From assembly GCF_017873955.1 (NCBI RefSeq), contig NZ_JAGGKS010000001.1:248001-312000 (forward strand): a DNA stretch of 64,000 nucleotides, given 5' to 3'. Numbering within the stretch: the stretch's first letter is position 1; each line of letters opens with the position of its first letter. The notes beneath the pieces were generated by a model. It ran no database searches. It saw nothing but the letters and a program-made list of their open reading frames with translations, and had not been told where the DNA came from. Of the stretch, positions 9,458 to 20,210 are shown one piece after another. Origin of the DNA: Sedimentibacter acidaminivorans (GTDB lineage: Bacteria > Bacillota > Clostridia > Tissierellales > Sedimentibacteraceae). A program made the position numbers and the translations under genes.

Positions 9458-9490
9458 AAAAGGGACGTATATTTGATATGCGTCCCTTAC
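9458..9490. terminator. Bidirectional terminator between pepT and AI-2E-type gene
   Basis: Stem AAGGGACG / CGTCCCTT extended by a TATA/TATG pairing, with short A and T flanks. It lies between convergent genes. Confidence 0.75.
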
Positions 9491-9496
9491 AACTAA

Positions 9497-10648
9497 TTAT
9501 TTTTTCTTTTTTTTATTTATTTTTATATCTTTGAGTTTATCTGCTTCTAATTCACAAATTCCTTTTTCTATTAGTCGCATTTCTATATACTCTTCTAATA
9601 TAGTTTTTAAAAGTACTACTATTGGTACTCCAAATATTAATCCTGCTATTCCTCCTAGTGCTCCACCTATTGTAACTGCTGTTATTATCCAAAATGGAGA
9701 TACTCCAATATTTTTTCCAACTATCTTAGGGTCGAGGAAATTTGCATCTATTTGCTGAACTACAACGATTATAATAAGTGAAGTCAAAGCTTTTGTTGGT
9801 TCAAAGAAAAACGAAACTATTACAACTGGTACTGCACCAATAATCGGACCAAAATATGGTATAATATTAAACAATCCAATTAGTGATCCCATTAATGCAG
9901 CATATGGCACTCTAAATATAGTAAACAGTAATATACAAATCAATCCAACTATAAAAGCATCTAAAATTTTACCATTTAAAAAGCTTTTAAATATAATATT
10001 TGCTTTTCTGCCTATATTTATAATTTGCTTTGCCTTTGTTTCTTCATAAACAGCATATATAAACCTTTTTGCTCTTGCTATTAAATCATTTTTTTCAATC
10101 AACATATAAATACTAATAATAAAACTTGTTACTATTGAAAAGGCACTTGTTCCTATATTTGTTATAACCTGCAACAACACATTTGAAAAATGAATAAGTA
10201 TAGAATTCAACTGTTCTTGAATAGATTCGCTTGCCTCAAGGATTCTATCTGAAATAAATTGAACATATGGATTATTTATTTTATCTCTTAAATTTGAAAC
10301 AATTTGACCTATATCAATATTTTTATCTAAGACAAATGACACTACAGCATTTATATTTTCAACAATTTTAGGAACAATTATTGAAAATATCAGCATCAAT
10401 ATTCCAATCAATACAATGCACGCTAGCAAAATCCCCTGTGTTCTCCTTACTTTAAGCTTTACAACACAAAACCTAACTAAGGAATCTAAAAGATATGCAA
10501 GAATAAAAGCATATAATAACGGCATAAAAGCATTAACAATCAATGTTATTTTGCTACCGTTAAAAACCATAAGCATCATCAAAAAAACAATTATAATAAC
10601 AGGACACAAAGTCTTAATAAGACTTTTATTTTTATTTATAATGTTCAT
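9497..10648 (-). CDS. AI-2E family (YtvI/TqsA-like) membrane permease
   Basis: A polytopic membrane protein of the AI-2E transporter superfamily (383 aa) with two N-terminal helices, a long extracytoplasmic segment and a C-terminal bundle. The family hallmark is the FNIIPYFGPIIGAVP region and the late helices around GGIAGLIFGVPIVV. Substrates in this family are diverse (autoinducer-2, Na+/H+ exchange, unknown). It is last in the dnaE-pfkA-pyk run. Start oddity: the AGGAG ribosome site abuts the ATG with no spacer, whereas an ATT two codons later would sit at normal spacing, so the exact start is uncertain. Confidence 0.85.
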   Translation of the reverse strand: MNIINKNKSLIKTLCPVIIIVFLMMLMVFNGSKITLIVNAFMPLLYAFILAYLLDSLVRFCVVKLKVRRTQGILLACIVLIGILMLIFSIIVPKIVENINAVVSFVLDKNIDIGQIVSNLRDKINNPYVQFISDRILEASESIQEQLNSILIHFSNVLLQVITNIGTSAFSIVTSFIISIYMLIEKNDLIARAKRFIYAVYEETKAKQIINIGRKANIIFKSFLNGKILDAFIVGLICILLFTIFRVPYAALMGSLIGLFNIIPYFGPIIGAVPVVIVSFFFEPTKALTSLIIIVVVQQIDANFLDPKIVGKNIGVSPFWIITAVTIGGALGGIAGLIFGVPIVVLLKTILEEYIEMRLIEKGICELEADKLKDIKINKKKKK

Positions 10649-10666
10649 CTCCTAACAATTTACAAT

Positions 10667-12424
10667 TTACAGTATTTTTGCCTGACCTCTGTATACTACT
10701 CCACGATTTCCATTTACAGTAAGTATTTCTTCATCCTTTATAACTTCTGTACAGTTATCTGCGCCTACTACAACCTCTTTACCAAGGTTTAATCCTGCTA
10801 TAATAGCATGAGATGTTAATCCCCCTTCTTCTACTATTATGGCTGATGCTCGCTCCATATATTCAATAACATCCCTATCTGTTGATGGCATAACTATAAT
10901 ATCTCCATCCTCAAACTTATCTCTAAGCTCTTCTGCATTTTTTACAACCCTTGCTCTCGCTATTACAGTTTCTTTTCCTACACCCATTTTTTTGTACAAC
11001 AGTTCGCTAACTATATGAACTTTTAATAAATTAGTACTACCAGAAATTCCAACAGGAACTCCTGCTGTAATTACAATTAAATCTCCGTTCTCTATATATC
11101 CACTCTCTAATGCCTTTGCTACTGATGTATCTATGATTTCATCTGTTGATTGCATTTTGTCAATTTTCAAAGGATAAACTCCCCAATAAAGAGCCATCTG
11201 ACGAACAACATACTCGTTTTCAGTTGCAGCAATAATAGGTGCACCTGGTCTAAATCTTGACACAGCCGCTGCAGTATAACCCGATGATGTTGCAGTGATT
11301 ATTGCTGATGCCTTTAAATCTAATGAAGTCCTGCATGTTGACATGCTTATTGAATTAGTTATGCTGTTATTTCCACTAACGTATTTAGTTCTTAGTATTT
11401 CTTCATAATCTAATGAATTTTCTATCATTTCTGCTATTCTTGACATAGTTTTTACTGATTCAACTGGATAGCTACCTGATGCTGTTTCTCCTGATAACAT
11501 TATTGCATCTGATCCTTCAAATATAGCTGTTGCTACATCTGATACTTCAGCTCTAGTTGGTCTAGGGTTCCTAATCATGGAATCAAGCATTTGCGTAGCT
11601 GTAATAACAGGTTTGCCTGCTGCATTACATTTTCTTATAAGCGATTTTTGTACTAATGGTACTTCCTCAGCAGGTATTTCTACTCCCAAATCACCCCTAG
11701 CAACCATTATACCATCCGAAACTTCTATTATATCATCAATATTTTCTACGCCTTCTCTATTTTCTATTTTTGAAATAATCATAATATGTTCAGCATCATT
11801 TTCTTCAAGTACTCTTCTTATAGAAATTACATCATCCGCTTTTCTTATAAAAGATGCAGCTATAAAATCTATATCTTCTCTTATTCCAAATTCAATATCG
11901 CCTATATCTCTCTTAGTTAATGCTGGGAGGTTAATTTTTACATTAGGTACATTTATACCTTTTTTATTTTTTACAATCCCTTCATTTTTTACTATGCATT
12001 TTAAGTCTGTATCATTAATATTTTCTATTACCTCTAAACTTATTAATCCATCATCTATTAATACAGTATCACCTTTTTTTACATCTTGAGCAAATTCTTC
12101 ATATGTAACGCTTATAATTTTATTATTTCCTAAAAGTTCTCTTGAAGTTATAATTATTTCTTGCTCTTTTGTAAGCTCTGCTTGACCATTTTCAAAATCT
12201 CTCGTTCTTATTTCTGGACCCTTTGTGTCTAACATAATAGCAACATTTGCGCCAAGTTCATCTCTAACCTTTTTTATTACACTTATTCTTTCTTTATGTT
12301 CTTCATGGTTTCCATGTGAAAAATTTAGCCTTGCAACATTTAATCCACTTTTAACTATTTCTCTAAACATTTCTTCACTCTGTGATGTAGGCCCTATTGT
12401 ACATACTATTTTTGTTTTTCTCAT
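10667..12424 (-). CDS. pyk: Pyruvate kinase with C-terminal PEP-utiliser domain
   Basis: Converts phosphoenolpyruvate and ADP to pyruvate and ATP. Residues 1-475 form the canonical enzyme (MRKTKIVCTIGPTS, MLDTKGPEIRT, SKIENREGVENIDDII, MVARGDLGVEIP, TATQMLDSM). Residues 490-585 add the mobile PEP-utilising domain (EGGLTSHAIIAGLNLG) found in Bacillus/Clostridium-type Pyk, giving 585 aa. AAAGGGTG precedes the ATG. It lies 40 nt downstream of pfkA, forming the classic Firmicute dnaE-pfkA-pyk cluster. Confidence 0.98.
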   Translation of the reverse strand: MRKTKIVCTIGPTSQSEEMFREIVKSGLNVARLNFSHGNHEEHKERISVIKKVRDELGANVAIMLDTKGPEIRTRDFENGQAELTKEQEIIITSRELLGNNKIISVTYEEFAQDVKKGDTVLIDDGLISLEVIENINDTDLKCIVKNEGIVKNKKGINVPNVKINLPALTKRDIGDIEFGIREDIDFIAASFIRKADDVISIRRVLEENDAEHIMIISKIENREGVENIDDIIEVSDGIMVARGDLGVEIPAEEVPLVQKSLIRKCNAAGKPVITATQMLDSMIRNPRPTRAEVSDVATAIFEGSDAIMLSGETASGSYPVESVKTMSRIAEMIENSLDYEEILRTKYVSGNNSITNSISMSTCRTSLDLKASAIITATSSGYTAAAVSRFRPGAPIIAATENEYVVRQMALYWGVYPLKIDKMQSTDEIIDTSVAKALESGYIENGDLIVITAGVPVGISGSTNLLKVHIVSELLYKKMGVGKETVIARARVVKNAEELRDKFEDGDIIVMPSTDRDVIEYMERASAIIVEEGGLTSHAIIAGLNLGKEVVVGADNCTEVIKDEEILTVNGNRGVVYRGQAKIL

Positions 12425-12464
12425 TTATTTTTCACCCTTTCAAGTTTATTATTTATATAATATT

Positions 12465-13424
12465 CTATATTGACAATATCTTCGTTAAATCGTAAGTAGT
12501 TTGATCAAATTTTTTTTCAACTTCCAACGCCTTTTCTATATCCATATCAAAAATTTGATTTCCTTTAACCCCAAGCAATCTATTCGACTTTGATTCTTTT
12601 AACAATTCTACAGCTTTTGCACCCATTTGACTGCCTATTAATCTATCAAATGCAGATGGTGTACCTCCTCTTTGAGTATATCCTAAAACCGAATATCTGG
12701 TACCGACTCCAGTTTTTTCTTGTATTATTTCACTTATTTCTTTAGCATCTCCTGCACCCTCTGCTAATATTATAATGCTATGCCTTTTACCTCTAGCTCT
12801 ACCTTGCATTATTTTATCGCATATTTCTTCAATATTATGCTCAACTTCTGGTATAATAACCATTTCGGCACCACCTGCAAGTCCAGCATACAGCGCAATA
12901 TCTCCACAATTTCTACCCATAACTTGTATTACATTTGTCCTCCCATGGGATGATGATGTATCTCTAATTTTTTCAACTGATTCTAACACTGTTGTCAAAG
13001 CTGTAAAAAAACCTAATGTATATTGTGTGTATGGCAAATCATTATCAATTGTCCCAGGTATGCCTATTGTAGGTATGCCTGCATTGCATAGCTGCTGAGC
13101 ACCTCTAAATGTTCCATCTCCCCCAATTACAACCATTCCGTCTATCCCAAGATATTTTATATTTTGGAGTGCTTTTTTAAACCCGTCTGATTCCTGAAAT
13201 TCTTTACTCCTTGCACTTCCAAGTATTGTTCCACCTCTATGTATTATATCTGCTACTGAGGAAAGAGACATGTCAATAGTATCACTTTCTATTAAACCTT
13301 TATATCCATTTTTTATTCCTATAATATTAATACTGTTATATATTCCATATCTAACTACCGCTCGAATTGCAGCATTCATTCCTGGTGCATCTCCACCACT
13401 TGTAAGAACCCCAATATTTTTCAA
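12465..13424 (-). CDS. pfkA: ATP-dependent 6-phosphofructokinase (TTG start)
   Basis: Phosphorylates fructose 6-phosphate to the 1,6-bisphosphate. I place the start at a TTG (13424): GGGAGG lies 6 nt before it, the product begins [17 protein letters not shown] as in known PfkA, and the length becomes the standard 319 aa. An ATG at 13451 lies upstream of that ribosome site. GGDGT (Gly, not the Asp of PPi-dependent enzymes) indicates ATP use, and PGTIDNDLP carries the catalytic Asp. Small departures from the textbook enzyme are YTQYT in place of GTDYT and HGRT in place of HERT. It is second in the dnaE-pfkA-pyk operon. Confidence 0.95.
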   Translation of the reverse strand: MKNIGVLTSGGDAPGMNAAIRAVVRYGIYNSINIIGIKNGYKGLIESDTIDMSLSSVADIIHRGGTILGSARSKEFQESDGFKKALQNIKYLGIDGMVVIGGDGTFRGAQQLCNAGIPTIGIPGTIDNDLPYTQYTLGFFTALTTVLESVEKIRDTSSSHGRTNVIQVMGRNCGDIALYAGLAGGAEMVIIPEVEHNIEEICDKIMQGRARGKRHSIIILAEGAGDAKEISEIIQEKTGVGTRYSVLGYTQRGGTPSAFDRLIGSQMGAKAVELLKESKSNRLLGVKGNQIFDMDIEKALEVEKKFDQTTYDLTKILSI

Positions 13425-13504
13425 AATAAACCTCCCTGCATTAATTTGCATTTTATATGATAAAATTTTTTGTGTTGATTATTTTTTGTATATATCGGTA
13501 CGCA

Positions 13505-16500
13505 TTATTTTATTACTATGTTATTTTCTCCAAAAAACAATTTCAAATTATCAATTAACTTTTCATCATTTGTATTTACCCAGCTTTTTTTTGGTAATAT
13601 CATGTTTGCTTTTTCACTTTCATTGTAAACAATTACACAGTCATTACCCAAATATTTATGCAAACAAGAAAATAAATCTTTTTTTACTTTTTTATAATGT
13701 TCTTTATCTCTTACTTTAATATATAGCTTCTTTTGTTTTTTCTCATATTTATTATTTTTGTCATCTGTAAAAGCTATTTCATTTTTTTTAATTTCATAAA
13801 TTCTATTGGACATAAGTTTTGGTGTATCTTCTTCAACAATACTTAATGTACCTTCTATTAATACTATACTATCTTCAAACAACAATTCTTTATATTTATC
13901 GTAAGTTTTAGGAAATACTATTACCTCCACTGTTCCAAATAAATCCTCTAATGTAATAAAAGCCATCATATTATTATTTTTTGTTATTTTATTTTGTTTT
14001 TTTATAATTATACCACCTAATATAACTCTACTTCCATCGCATAAATTTGTACCGCTTTCTCTAGTACTATCACTTAACTCAGCTATTTCACTACAATTTG
14101 TAGTTGTTGCTCTTTCTAGCTCTTTTTCATATTGCGAAAGAGGATGTCCGCTTAAATAAACCCCAACCATTTCTTTTTCCATAGCTAAAATAGTCTTATC
14201 ATTATATTCAGCTAAATTTGGAAGATATTCATCTAAAACTTCTATATTTCCAGTGTTTTCTTCTAATGAAGTATCAAATAACGAAAATTGACCTTCTATA
14301 TTTCTCTTTTTCTGGTTTACAACACTATCAATTATATTTTCATAAACTGCCATTAATTGCGACCTATGTACATTTAAAAAATCAAATGCTCCGCATTTTA
14401 TCAACGATTCAATTTGACGTTTATTCAATACACTTGTGTCAACTTTTTGGCAAAAGTCTGTAAAACAAGAAAATTTTCCTTTGTTCTCCCTAGTTTTTAT
14501 AATATCTTGTATAACATTTACTCCAACATTTTTTACTGCTGCAAGACCAAAACGAATTTTACCGTTTACTACTGTAAACTTATCTCTGCTCTCATTTACA
14601 TCTGGTGGCAATATTTCTATACCAAGATTTTTGCATTCTCTTATATATAAGGATACTGAGCTCGAGTTTCCCATTATACTTGATATAAGTGCTGCCATAA
14701 ATTCAACTGGATAATACAGTTTAAGCCATGCAGTTTCATATGCAAGTGCAGCATAAGCTACTGAATGTGCCTTTGGAAAAGCATATTTTGCAAAATCAAT
14801 CATCAAATCATATATTTCATTTGCGATTTTTTCATCGACCCCATTTTTTATTGCCCCTGGGATTTCCGGCTCATTATTTTCAGATTTTTTTCCATAAATA
14901 AAAATTTGCCTTTCATCCTGCATTACCTTCATTTTTTTCTTACCCATAGCACGGCGAAGCAAATCCGATCGACCCATAGTAAATCCGCCAATATCTCTAA
15001 CTATTTGCATGACTTGTTCTTGATATACCATACAGCCATATGTTACATTTAGTATATGTTCTAACTTTGGATGCAAATAGGTTACATTGTTTGGGTTAAG
15101 TCTATTTTTTATATAAACGGGTATTTGACCCATAGGTCCTGGCCTGTATAGTGCATTTGCTGCAACTATATTTTCAAATTCTGTTGGCTTTAGTTCTTTT
15201 AAAAACACTCTCATACCCGAACTTTCAAATTGAAATATACCAAGGGTATCTGCATGCGCAAAAAGTTTAAATACATCAGGATCATCATACATGCAGTTGC
15301 TAAAATCTACCTTTATATCGTGATTTTTTTCTATTAAATCTACAGCATCACGAATTACAGTTAATGTCCTAAGTCCTAAAAAGTCCATTTTTAAAAGTCC
15401 AAGTTCTTCTAGCTCTATCATATTAAATTGAGTTGTAATTATATCTTTATTCCTTGAAAGCGGAACGTATTCAGTTACTTTTTCTTTTGATATTAATACA
15501 CCTGCTGCATGAGTAGATGAATGTCTTGGTAATCCTTCAACTTTTAAAGCTATATCTATGAGATTTTTGATTTCCTGGTCGTTGTCATACAATTCCTTAA
15601 ATTCAGTATTTATCTCTAATGCCTTTGAAATAGTCATCCCCAAATCCATAGGAATTTTTTTTGCTACAAAATCAACCTGTCCATATGATAAATTAAGTGC
15701 TCTTCCAACATCCCTAATCGAACCCCTAGCAGCCATTGTTCCAAATGTAATAATTTGAGCAACTTTTTCGCTGCCATATTTTTCTTTTACATACTCTATT
15801 ACTTCTTCACGTCTCTCATAACAAAAATCCACATCAATATCAGGCATGCTTACTCTCTCTGGATTTAAAAATCTCTCAAAAATAAGATTATATCTCAATG
15901 GGTCAATATTTGTAATTTTCATAGAATATGCAACTAAACTACCTGCTGCTGAACCTCTACCTGGACCTACCATTATTTTATTGTCTTTGGAATATTTTAT
16001 AAAATCCCACACAATAAGAAAATAGTCAACATAACCCATCTGTTCTATTATTCCTATTTCATAATCAAGTCGTTTCTGAATTTCACCTGTAACATTTTTA
16101 TATCTTTCCTCAAGTCCTGTTTGGCATATTTCACGAAAATATTCCGTTTTAGTGTATCCTAGAGGTACTTTAAATTCTGGTAGATGAACAGTACCAAAGT
16201 CAAGTTCAACGTTGCATCTTTCTGCTATTTTGACTGTATTTTCCAAAGCTTCTTCTGGAAACAACAAAGACATTTCTTCGTATGATTTTAAATAAAACTC
16301 ATCAGATGGAAATTTCATTCTTTCTTCATTTACCGTTTTTTGCATTTGAATGCACATCAATACATCGTGAAATTTCGAATCTTCTTTGTTTATGTAGTGA
16401 ATATCGTTAGTCGCAACGAGAGGTATACCTAGCTGTTGACTCATTTTTACTAGGCCTCTATTTATAATCTGCTGCTCTTTCATTCCATGATCTTGCATTT

Positions 16501-17026
16501 CAAGAAAAAAATTATTTTCTCCGAATATATTTTTATATATAAGCGCTGTTTCAACAGCCTTATCATAATTGTTATCAATTAAATATCTTTGTACTTCACC
16601 AGCAACACAAGCACTCAGTGCTATTATACCTTTGCTATGTTGTCTTAATAAGTCGTAATCAACTCTTGGTTTATAATAAAACCCATCTACAAAACCCGCT
16701 GAACATATTTTCAAAAGGTTTTTATATCCTTCGTAGTTTTCTGCTAATAGTACTAGATGGTATTGACTTTTATCTTTTTGCGGGTCCTTATCACTCATTT
16801 TTCTAGGTGCAACATAAGCTTCAAATCCCAAGATAGGTTTAATACCTTCTTTTTTAGCCTGTTTGAAAAATTCTACTATTCCATACATAGATCCATGATC
16901 TGTTATAGCAATTGAATCCATTTTCAACTCTTTTGCCTTTTTAACAAGTTCTGTTATTCGGCAAGCTCCATCAAGGAGACTAAATTCCGTATGTACATGT
17001 AGATGAGTAAATTTATTTTTTGACAT
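13505..17026 (-). CDS. dnaE: DNA polymerase III alpha subunit, DnaE
   Basis: Replicative polymerase of the C family, 1173 aa. Domain order is an N-terminal PHP domain (HLHVHTEFSLLDGACR, AITDHGSMYG), the palm with catalytic acidic residues (GPGRGSAAGSLVAY, MPDIDVDF), fingers, a helix-hairpin-helix region and a C-terminal OB fold (about residues 990-1070). The product lacks an embedded exonuclease, so it is DnaE and not PolC. GGAGAG precedes the ATG. It heads the minus-strand cluster dnaE-pfkA-pyk; the 80-nt gap to pfkA contains no clear terminator. Confidence 0.97.
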   Translation of the reverse strand: MSKNKFTHLHVHTEFSLLDGACRITELVKKAKELKMDSIAITDHGSMYGIVEFFKQAKKEGIKPILGFEAYVAPRKMSDKDPQKDKSQYHLVLLAENYEGYKNLLKICSAGFVDGFYYKPRVDYDLLRQHSKGIIALSACVAGEVQRYLIDNNYDKAVETALIYKNIFGENNFFLEMQDHGMKEQQIINRGLVKMSQQLGIPLVATNDIHYINKEDSKFHDVLMCIQMQKTVNEERMKFPSDEFYLKSYEEMSLLFPEEALENTVKIAERCNVELDFGTVHLPEFKVPLGYTKTEYFREICQTGLEERYKNVTGEIQKRLDYEIGIIEQMGYVDYFLIVWDFIKYSKDNKIMVGPGRGSAAGSLVAYSMKITNIDPLRYNLIFERFLNPERVSMPDIDVDFCYERREEVIEYVKEKYGSEKVAQIITFGTMAARGSIRDVGRALNLSYGQVDFVAKKIPMDLGMTISKALEINTEFKELYDNDQEIKNLIDIALKVEGLPRHSSTHAAGVLISKEKVTEYVPLSRNKDIITTQFNMIELEELGLLKMDFLGLRTLTVIRDAVDLIEKNHDIKVDFSNCMYDDPDVFKLFAHADTLGIFQFESSGMRVFLKELKPTEFENIVAANALYRPGPMGQIPVYIKNRLNPNNVTYLHPKLEHILNVTYGCMVYQEQVMQIVRDIGGFTMGRSDLLRRAMGKKKMKVMQDERQIFIYGKKSENNEPEIPGAIKNGVDEKIANEIYDLMIDFAKYAFPKAHSVAYAALAYETAWLKLYYPVEFMAALISSIMGNSSSVSLYIRECKNLGIEILPPDVNESRDKFTVVNGKIRFGLAAVKNVGVNVIQDIIKTRENKGKFSCFTDFCQKVDTSVLNKRQIESLIKCGAFDFLNVHRSQLMAVYENIIDSVVNQKKRNIEGQFSLFDTSLEENTGNIEVLDEYLPNLAEYNDKTILAMEKEMVGVYLSGHPLSQYEKELERATTTNCSEIAELSDSTRESGTNLCDGSRVILGGIIIKKQNKITKNNNMMAFITLEDLFGTVEVIVFPKTYDKYKELLFEDSIVLIEGTLSIVEEDTPKLMSNRIYEIKKNEIAFTDDKNNKYEKKQKKLYIKVRDKEHYKKVKKDLFSCLHKYLGNDCVIVYNESEKANMILPKKSWVNTNDEKLIDNLKLFFGENNIVIK

Positions 17027-17148
17027 AAGTGCATCTCTCCTTATGAAGTTATTTTACCATTTTTAATATAATAATTCAAAATATATTTCTATTATTATAT
17101 CTATAAATTAATTGAATTAATTTAGTAATGAAAAATATATGTCAAAAT

Positions 17149-17184
17149 AATTAAAACCAAAGAAATAAATCTTTGGTTTTAATT
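17149..17184 (-). terminator. Terminator after aroA
   Basis: Perfect 14-bp stem AATTAAAACCAAAG / CTTTGGTTTTAATT with an 8-nt loop, immediately after the aroA stop. It is U-rich on the minus-strand transcript. Confidence 0.8.
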
Positions 17185-17191
17185 ATAACTT

Positions 17192-18478
17192 TTAACAAAC
17201 TTCTATATTAGCACCTATTTGGTTAATTACATTAACAAAGTTAGGGAATGAAATATTAACACAATCTATATCATTTACTCGAGTTTCACCTTCTGAAACT
17301 AATCCTGCCATCATTAGTGCCATAGCAACGCGATGGTCGTCATGACTTTCTACTTCAGTTCCTTTGAATCCTTTCCCACCATTTATTATAATATAATCCT
17401 CACCTACCTCAACTTCTACACCCATCTTAATTAGCTCTTCTTGCATAACAGATACTCTATCCGTTTCCTTTAATCTTACTACCTCTAGCCCAGTCATCTT
17501 CATTTGTCCAGAAGCATATGCTCCAATAACAGATAGGGCTGGTAGTGTATCTGGCATGTTTTTACAATCTACATGAACCCCTTTAAGTGGTTTCCCACCT
17601 TTTATTATCATTTTATGATTATTTATGTCCTTTGTTATATCTGCCCCCATGCTTATTAATACATCTACTATTCCTTTGTCTCCTTGAACATCATTAAAGT
17701 CAACTCCATCTATAGTTACTATGGAATTAGTCATCACAGCACCTATTAGGGGAAATGCAACTCCTGACCAGTCACTTGGAATTATACTATTGACTGGACT
17801 ATATTTTTGTGGTCCATTTATTATATACTTCTTAAAATCATTACTGTGTTCAACTTTTACTCCATGTTTTGACATCCAATCTAATGTCATTTTTACATAT
17901 GGAATTTCTAAAGGATATTCAACTGTTATTTCTGTAGTACCTTCTAACAAAGGTGCTGATAACAACACACCTGATACTTGTGGAGATATTTTTCCTTCTA
18001 ATTTAATATTTCCAGCTTCCATCGGACCCGTTATTACTACAGGCGGTGCATCAATTTTTGGCCTTGATTTAAATGCTGTTGCACTAGTATTATTTATCGA
18101 CTTTAATAAAGTATCTATTGGTCTTTTTCTAATTTGTGCATCTCCTGTAATTATGGTCGTTCCTTCAATTGTTGCCGCCATTGAACAAGCTATATAAGTT
18201 GTTGTCCCAGAGTTCCCACAATCAACTATATCATCTGGTAATTTTAATTTTCCATCTACACCCTCAATAACCCACTCGTTTTCATTTAATTCACAACTAG
18301 CTCCAAATGCTTTAGCAACATTTATTGCACTTTTACAATCTTCGCTTTTTAATGGGTTTTTAATAACAGATTTTCCTTTAGCCATTGTGGCTACCATAAT
18401 TGCTCTAATAGTGTGGCTTTTCGAACCAGGAACCATTATAGTTCCTGATAAATTACTTCTTTTTATAATTCCCTGCAT
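17192..18478 (-). CDS. aroA: 3-phosphoshikimate 1-carboxyvinyltransferase (EPSP synthase)
   Basis: Transfers enolpyruvate from PEP to shikimate 3-phosphate in the aromatic amino-acid pathway. The 428-aa length is standard. Motifs present are PGSKSHTIRA (substrate-binding Lys and Ser), DCGNSGTT (phosphate loop), the KISPQVSGVLLSAPL region, RLKETDR and DHRVAMALM. GGAGAAG precedes the ATG. The gene is monocistronic, with its own promoter (18545-18573) and terminator; no other shikimate genes are nearby. Confidence 0.97.
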   Translation of the reverse strand: MQGIIKRSNLSGTIMVPGSKSHTIRAIMVATMAKGKSVIKNPLKSEDCKSAINVAKAFGASCELNENEWVIEGVDGKLKLPDDIVDCGNSGTTTYIACSMAATIEGTTIITGDAQIRKRPIDTLLKSINNTSATAFKSRPKIDAPPVVITGPMEAGNIKLEGKISPQVSGVLLSAPLLEGTTEITVEYPLEIPYVKMTLDWMSKHGVKVEHSNDFKKYIINGPQKYSPVNSIIPSDWSGVAFPLIGAVMTNSIVTIDGVDFNDVQGDKGIVDVLISMGADITKDINNHKMIIKGGKPLKGVHVDCKNMPDTLPALSVIGAYASGQMKMTGLEVVRLKETDRVSVMQEELIKMGVEVEVGEDYIIINGGKGFKGTEVESHDDHRVAMALMMAGLVSEGETRVNDIDCVNISFPNFVNVINQIGANIEVC

Positions 18479-18544
18479 CTCAACTTCTCCTTTTAAACTT
18501 CAAATATTTTCTTCATATTTCATATATGGTTTTAACTTATTTAT

Positions 18545-18573
18545 ATTATATTATTATATTTTAATGATGTCTA
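18545..18573 (-). promoter_or_regulatory. Sigma-A-type promoter of aroA
   Basis: On the minus strand, -35 TAGACA (18573-18568), a 17-bp spacer and a perfect -10 TATAAT (18550-18545) lie 67 nt before the aroA ATG. The AT-rich sequence just upstream (to 18594) is nearly identical to that upstream of the tctC promoter. Confidence 0.6.
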
Positions 18574-18651
18574 GTATATAATTATTTATATATTATTAAC
18601 CTACGGCTCATGTATATGCTGTTTTCATTTGAATACATTAATAAAAAAACC

Positions 18652-18669
18652 AAGGCAATATTATGCCTT
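18652..18669 (-). terminator. Terminator after tctA
   Basis: Stem AAGGCA / TGCCTT with loop ATATTA; on the minus-strand RNA it is followed by GGUUUUUUUAUU. It ends the tct operon upstream of aroA. Confidence 0.75.
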
Positions 18670-18704
18670 AGCTTATAATATTAATTTGTATTGCTTAAAT
18701 TTAA

Positions 18705-20198
18705 CTATTTATTAATTTCTAAAGGTGTTTTAGACAACAACTTTTTAACCATTGGTATATTTGATAGAATTATAAGTATAGTTAAAGTTAATAATACAAT
18801 AGTTATTGGTCTTCCAAACATAGATAAAAGCATATTATCTGTTGATGATGCAAGAGATACTGCCCTTCTAAAATTAGAATCCATCATGCCACCTAATACT
18901 ATTGCAAGTACCATTGGTGCGGCTGGGTAATCAAAACGACGCATTAAAAACCCAATTAACCCGAACATGAACATTAGTATTACGTCAAACAAGCGGTTGT
19001 TGCATGCAAAAGAACCAATTACACATAAAACTACGACAATTGGTAGTAATATGTTTTTGGGAACAGATATTACCTTGCTAATTTTAGGTGCAACCAACAA
19101 TCCTAGCACTAATAAAGCAAAACATGCAATAATACCACCAGCTATAATTGCGTTAAACATTTCAGGGCTTTCTTTAATAAACATTGGCCCTGGTTTTAAC
19201 CCATGAACATAAAATACTGATAACAATATTGCTGTAACGGCATCTCCTGGCACAGCCAATGTTAGCATTGGAATTAAAGCTCCACCAATGCAAGCATTAT
19301 TTGAAGATTCGCTTGCTACTATTCCCTCAACAGCTCCTTCTCCAAATGGAATCTTTGGGTTTTTAGTAATTCTTTTTGCCTCATTATATGAAATAAATGC
19401 AGCAACTGGACCACCTGCACCAGGAAGAGCACCAATAACAGTACCTATTGATGATGAATAAAGTGCTAGTTTCCAGTGTTTAAGAGATTCTTTAACACTA
19501 AGCTTCATTTTAGTTAATTGAAGTACTACTTGTTCTAAATTATTGTCATATATAACACTTAAAACCTCTGAAAAACCAAACAAACCTACTAAAGCTGGAA
19601 CTATTGCAATACCTGCTTGGAGATCTGATACATTAAAAGTCATTCTAGGTGTACCCATAATTGGATCTAACCCAATCATACTAACGGTTAACCCCAATGC
19701 AGCACTCATTAATCCTTTTGTATAATTTTTAGAAGTTACTGATCCTACTGTTGCCAATCCAAATAAGGCTAATAAAAAGTAATCCATAGGTGTAAATTTT
19801 AGTGCAATATTTGAAACTGGTTTTGCCAATAACCACAATGCTATAAGTCCAAATAAACTTCCTATAAAGGAATATATCGTTGCATAAAATAAAGCTTTAT
19901 GTGATTCTCCTCTGTGCGCGAGAGGATAACCATCTAATGTTGTTACTACTGACGAGGGAGCACCGGGTATATTTATTAATATAGCTGATACAGCTCCAGA
20001 GAAAACACCTACAACATATACTCCCATAATTGTTGCCAAAGCATCTGTAGTATTCCATGTATAAGTTATAGAAACTAATAATGCTGTCGCCATAGAAACT
20101 GAAAGTCCTGGAATAGATCCTACGAAAAGACCAGCAACGGAACCAACAAATACTAACATTATAAATCTTATATCTACAATTGATAAAATTTCCAACAT
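18705..20198 (-). CDS. tctA: Tripartite tricarboxylate transporter, large permease TctA
   Basis: Large membrane subunit (497 aa, about 12 segments) of a TTT-type secondary importer that works with a soluble binding protein. It shows the typical TctA motifs GSIPGLSVSMATALL near the N-terminus, GALPGAGGPVAAFISY and SSNNACIGGALIPMLTLAVPGD. AAGGAGGG precedes the ATG, 12 nt after tctB. Substrates of the family include citrate, tartrate and other carboxylates; which one here is not visible. Confidence 0.95.
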   Translation of the reverse strand: MLEILSIVDIRFIMLVFVGSVAGLFVGSIPGLSVSMATALLVSITYTWNTTDALATIMGVYVVGVFSGAVSAILINIPGAPSSVVTTLDGYPLAHRGESHKALFYATIYSFIGSLFGLIALWLLAKPVSNIALKFTPMDYFLLALFGLATVGSVTSKNYTKGLMSAALGLTVSMIGLDPIMGTPRMTFNVSDLQAGIAIVPALVGLFGFSEVLSVIYDNNLEQVVLQLTKMKLSVKESLKHWKLALYSSSIGTVIGALPGAGGPVAAFISYNEAKRITKNPKIPFGEGAVEGIVASESSNNACIGGALIPMLTLAVPGDAVTAILLSVFYVHGLKPGPMFIKESPEMFNAIIAGGIIACFALLVLGLLVAPKISKVISVPKNILLPIVVVLCVIGSFACNNRLFDVILMFMFGLIGFLMRRFDYPAAPMVLAIVLGGMMDSNFRRAVSLASSTDNMLLSMFGRPITIVLLTLTILIILSNIPMVKKLLSKTPLEINK

Positions 20199-20210
20199 TT
20201 TAGTCCCTCC

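Noticed and set aside
13270-13719. Plus-strand frames antisense to dnaE, pfkA and pyk
   Set aside because: Shadows of strongly conserved minus-strand genes, without ribosome sites.
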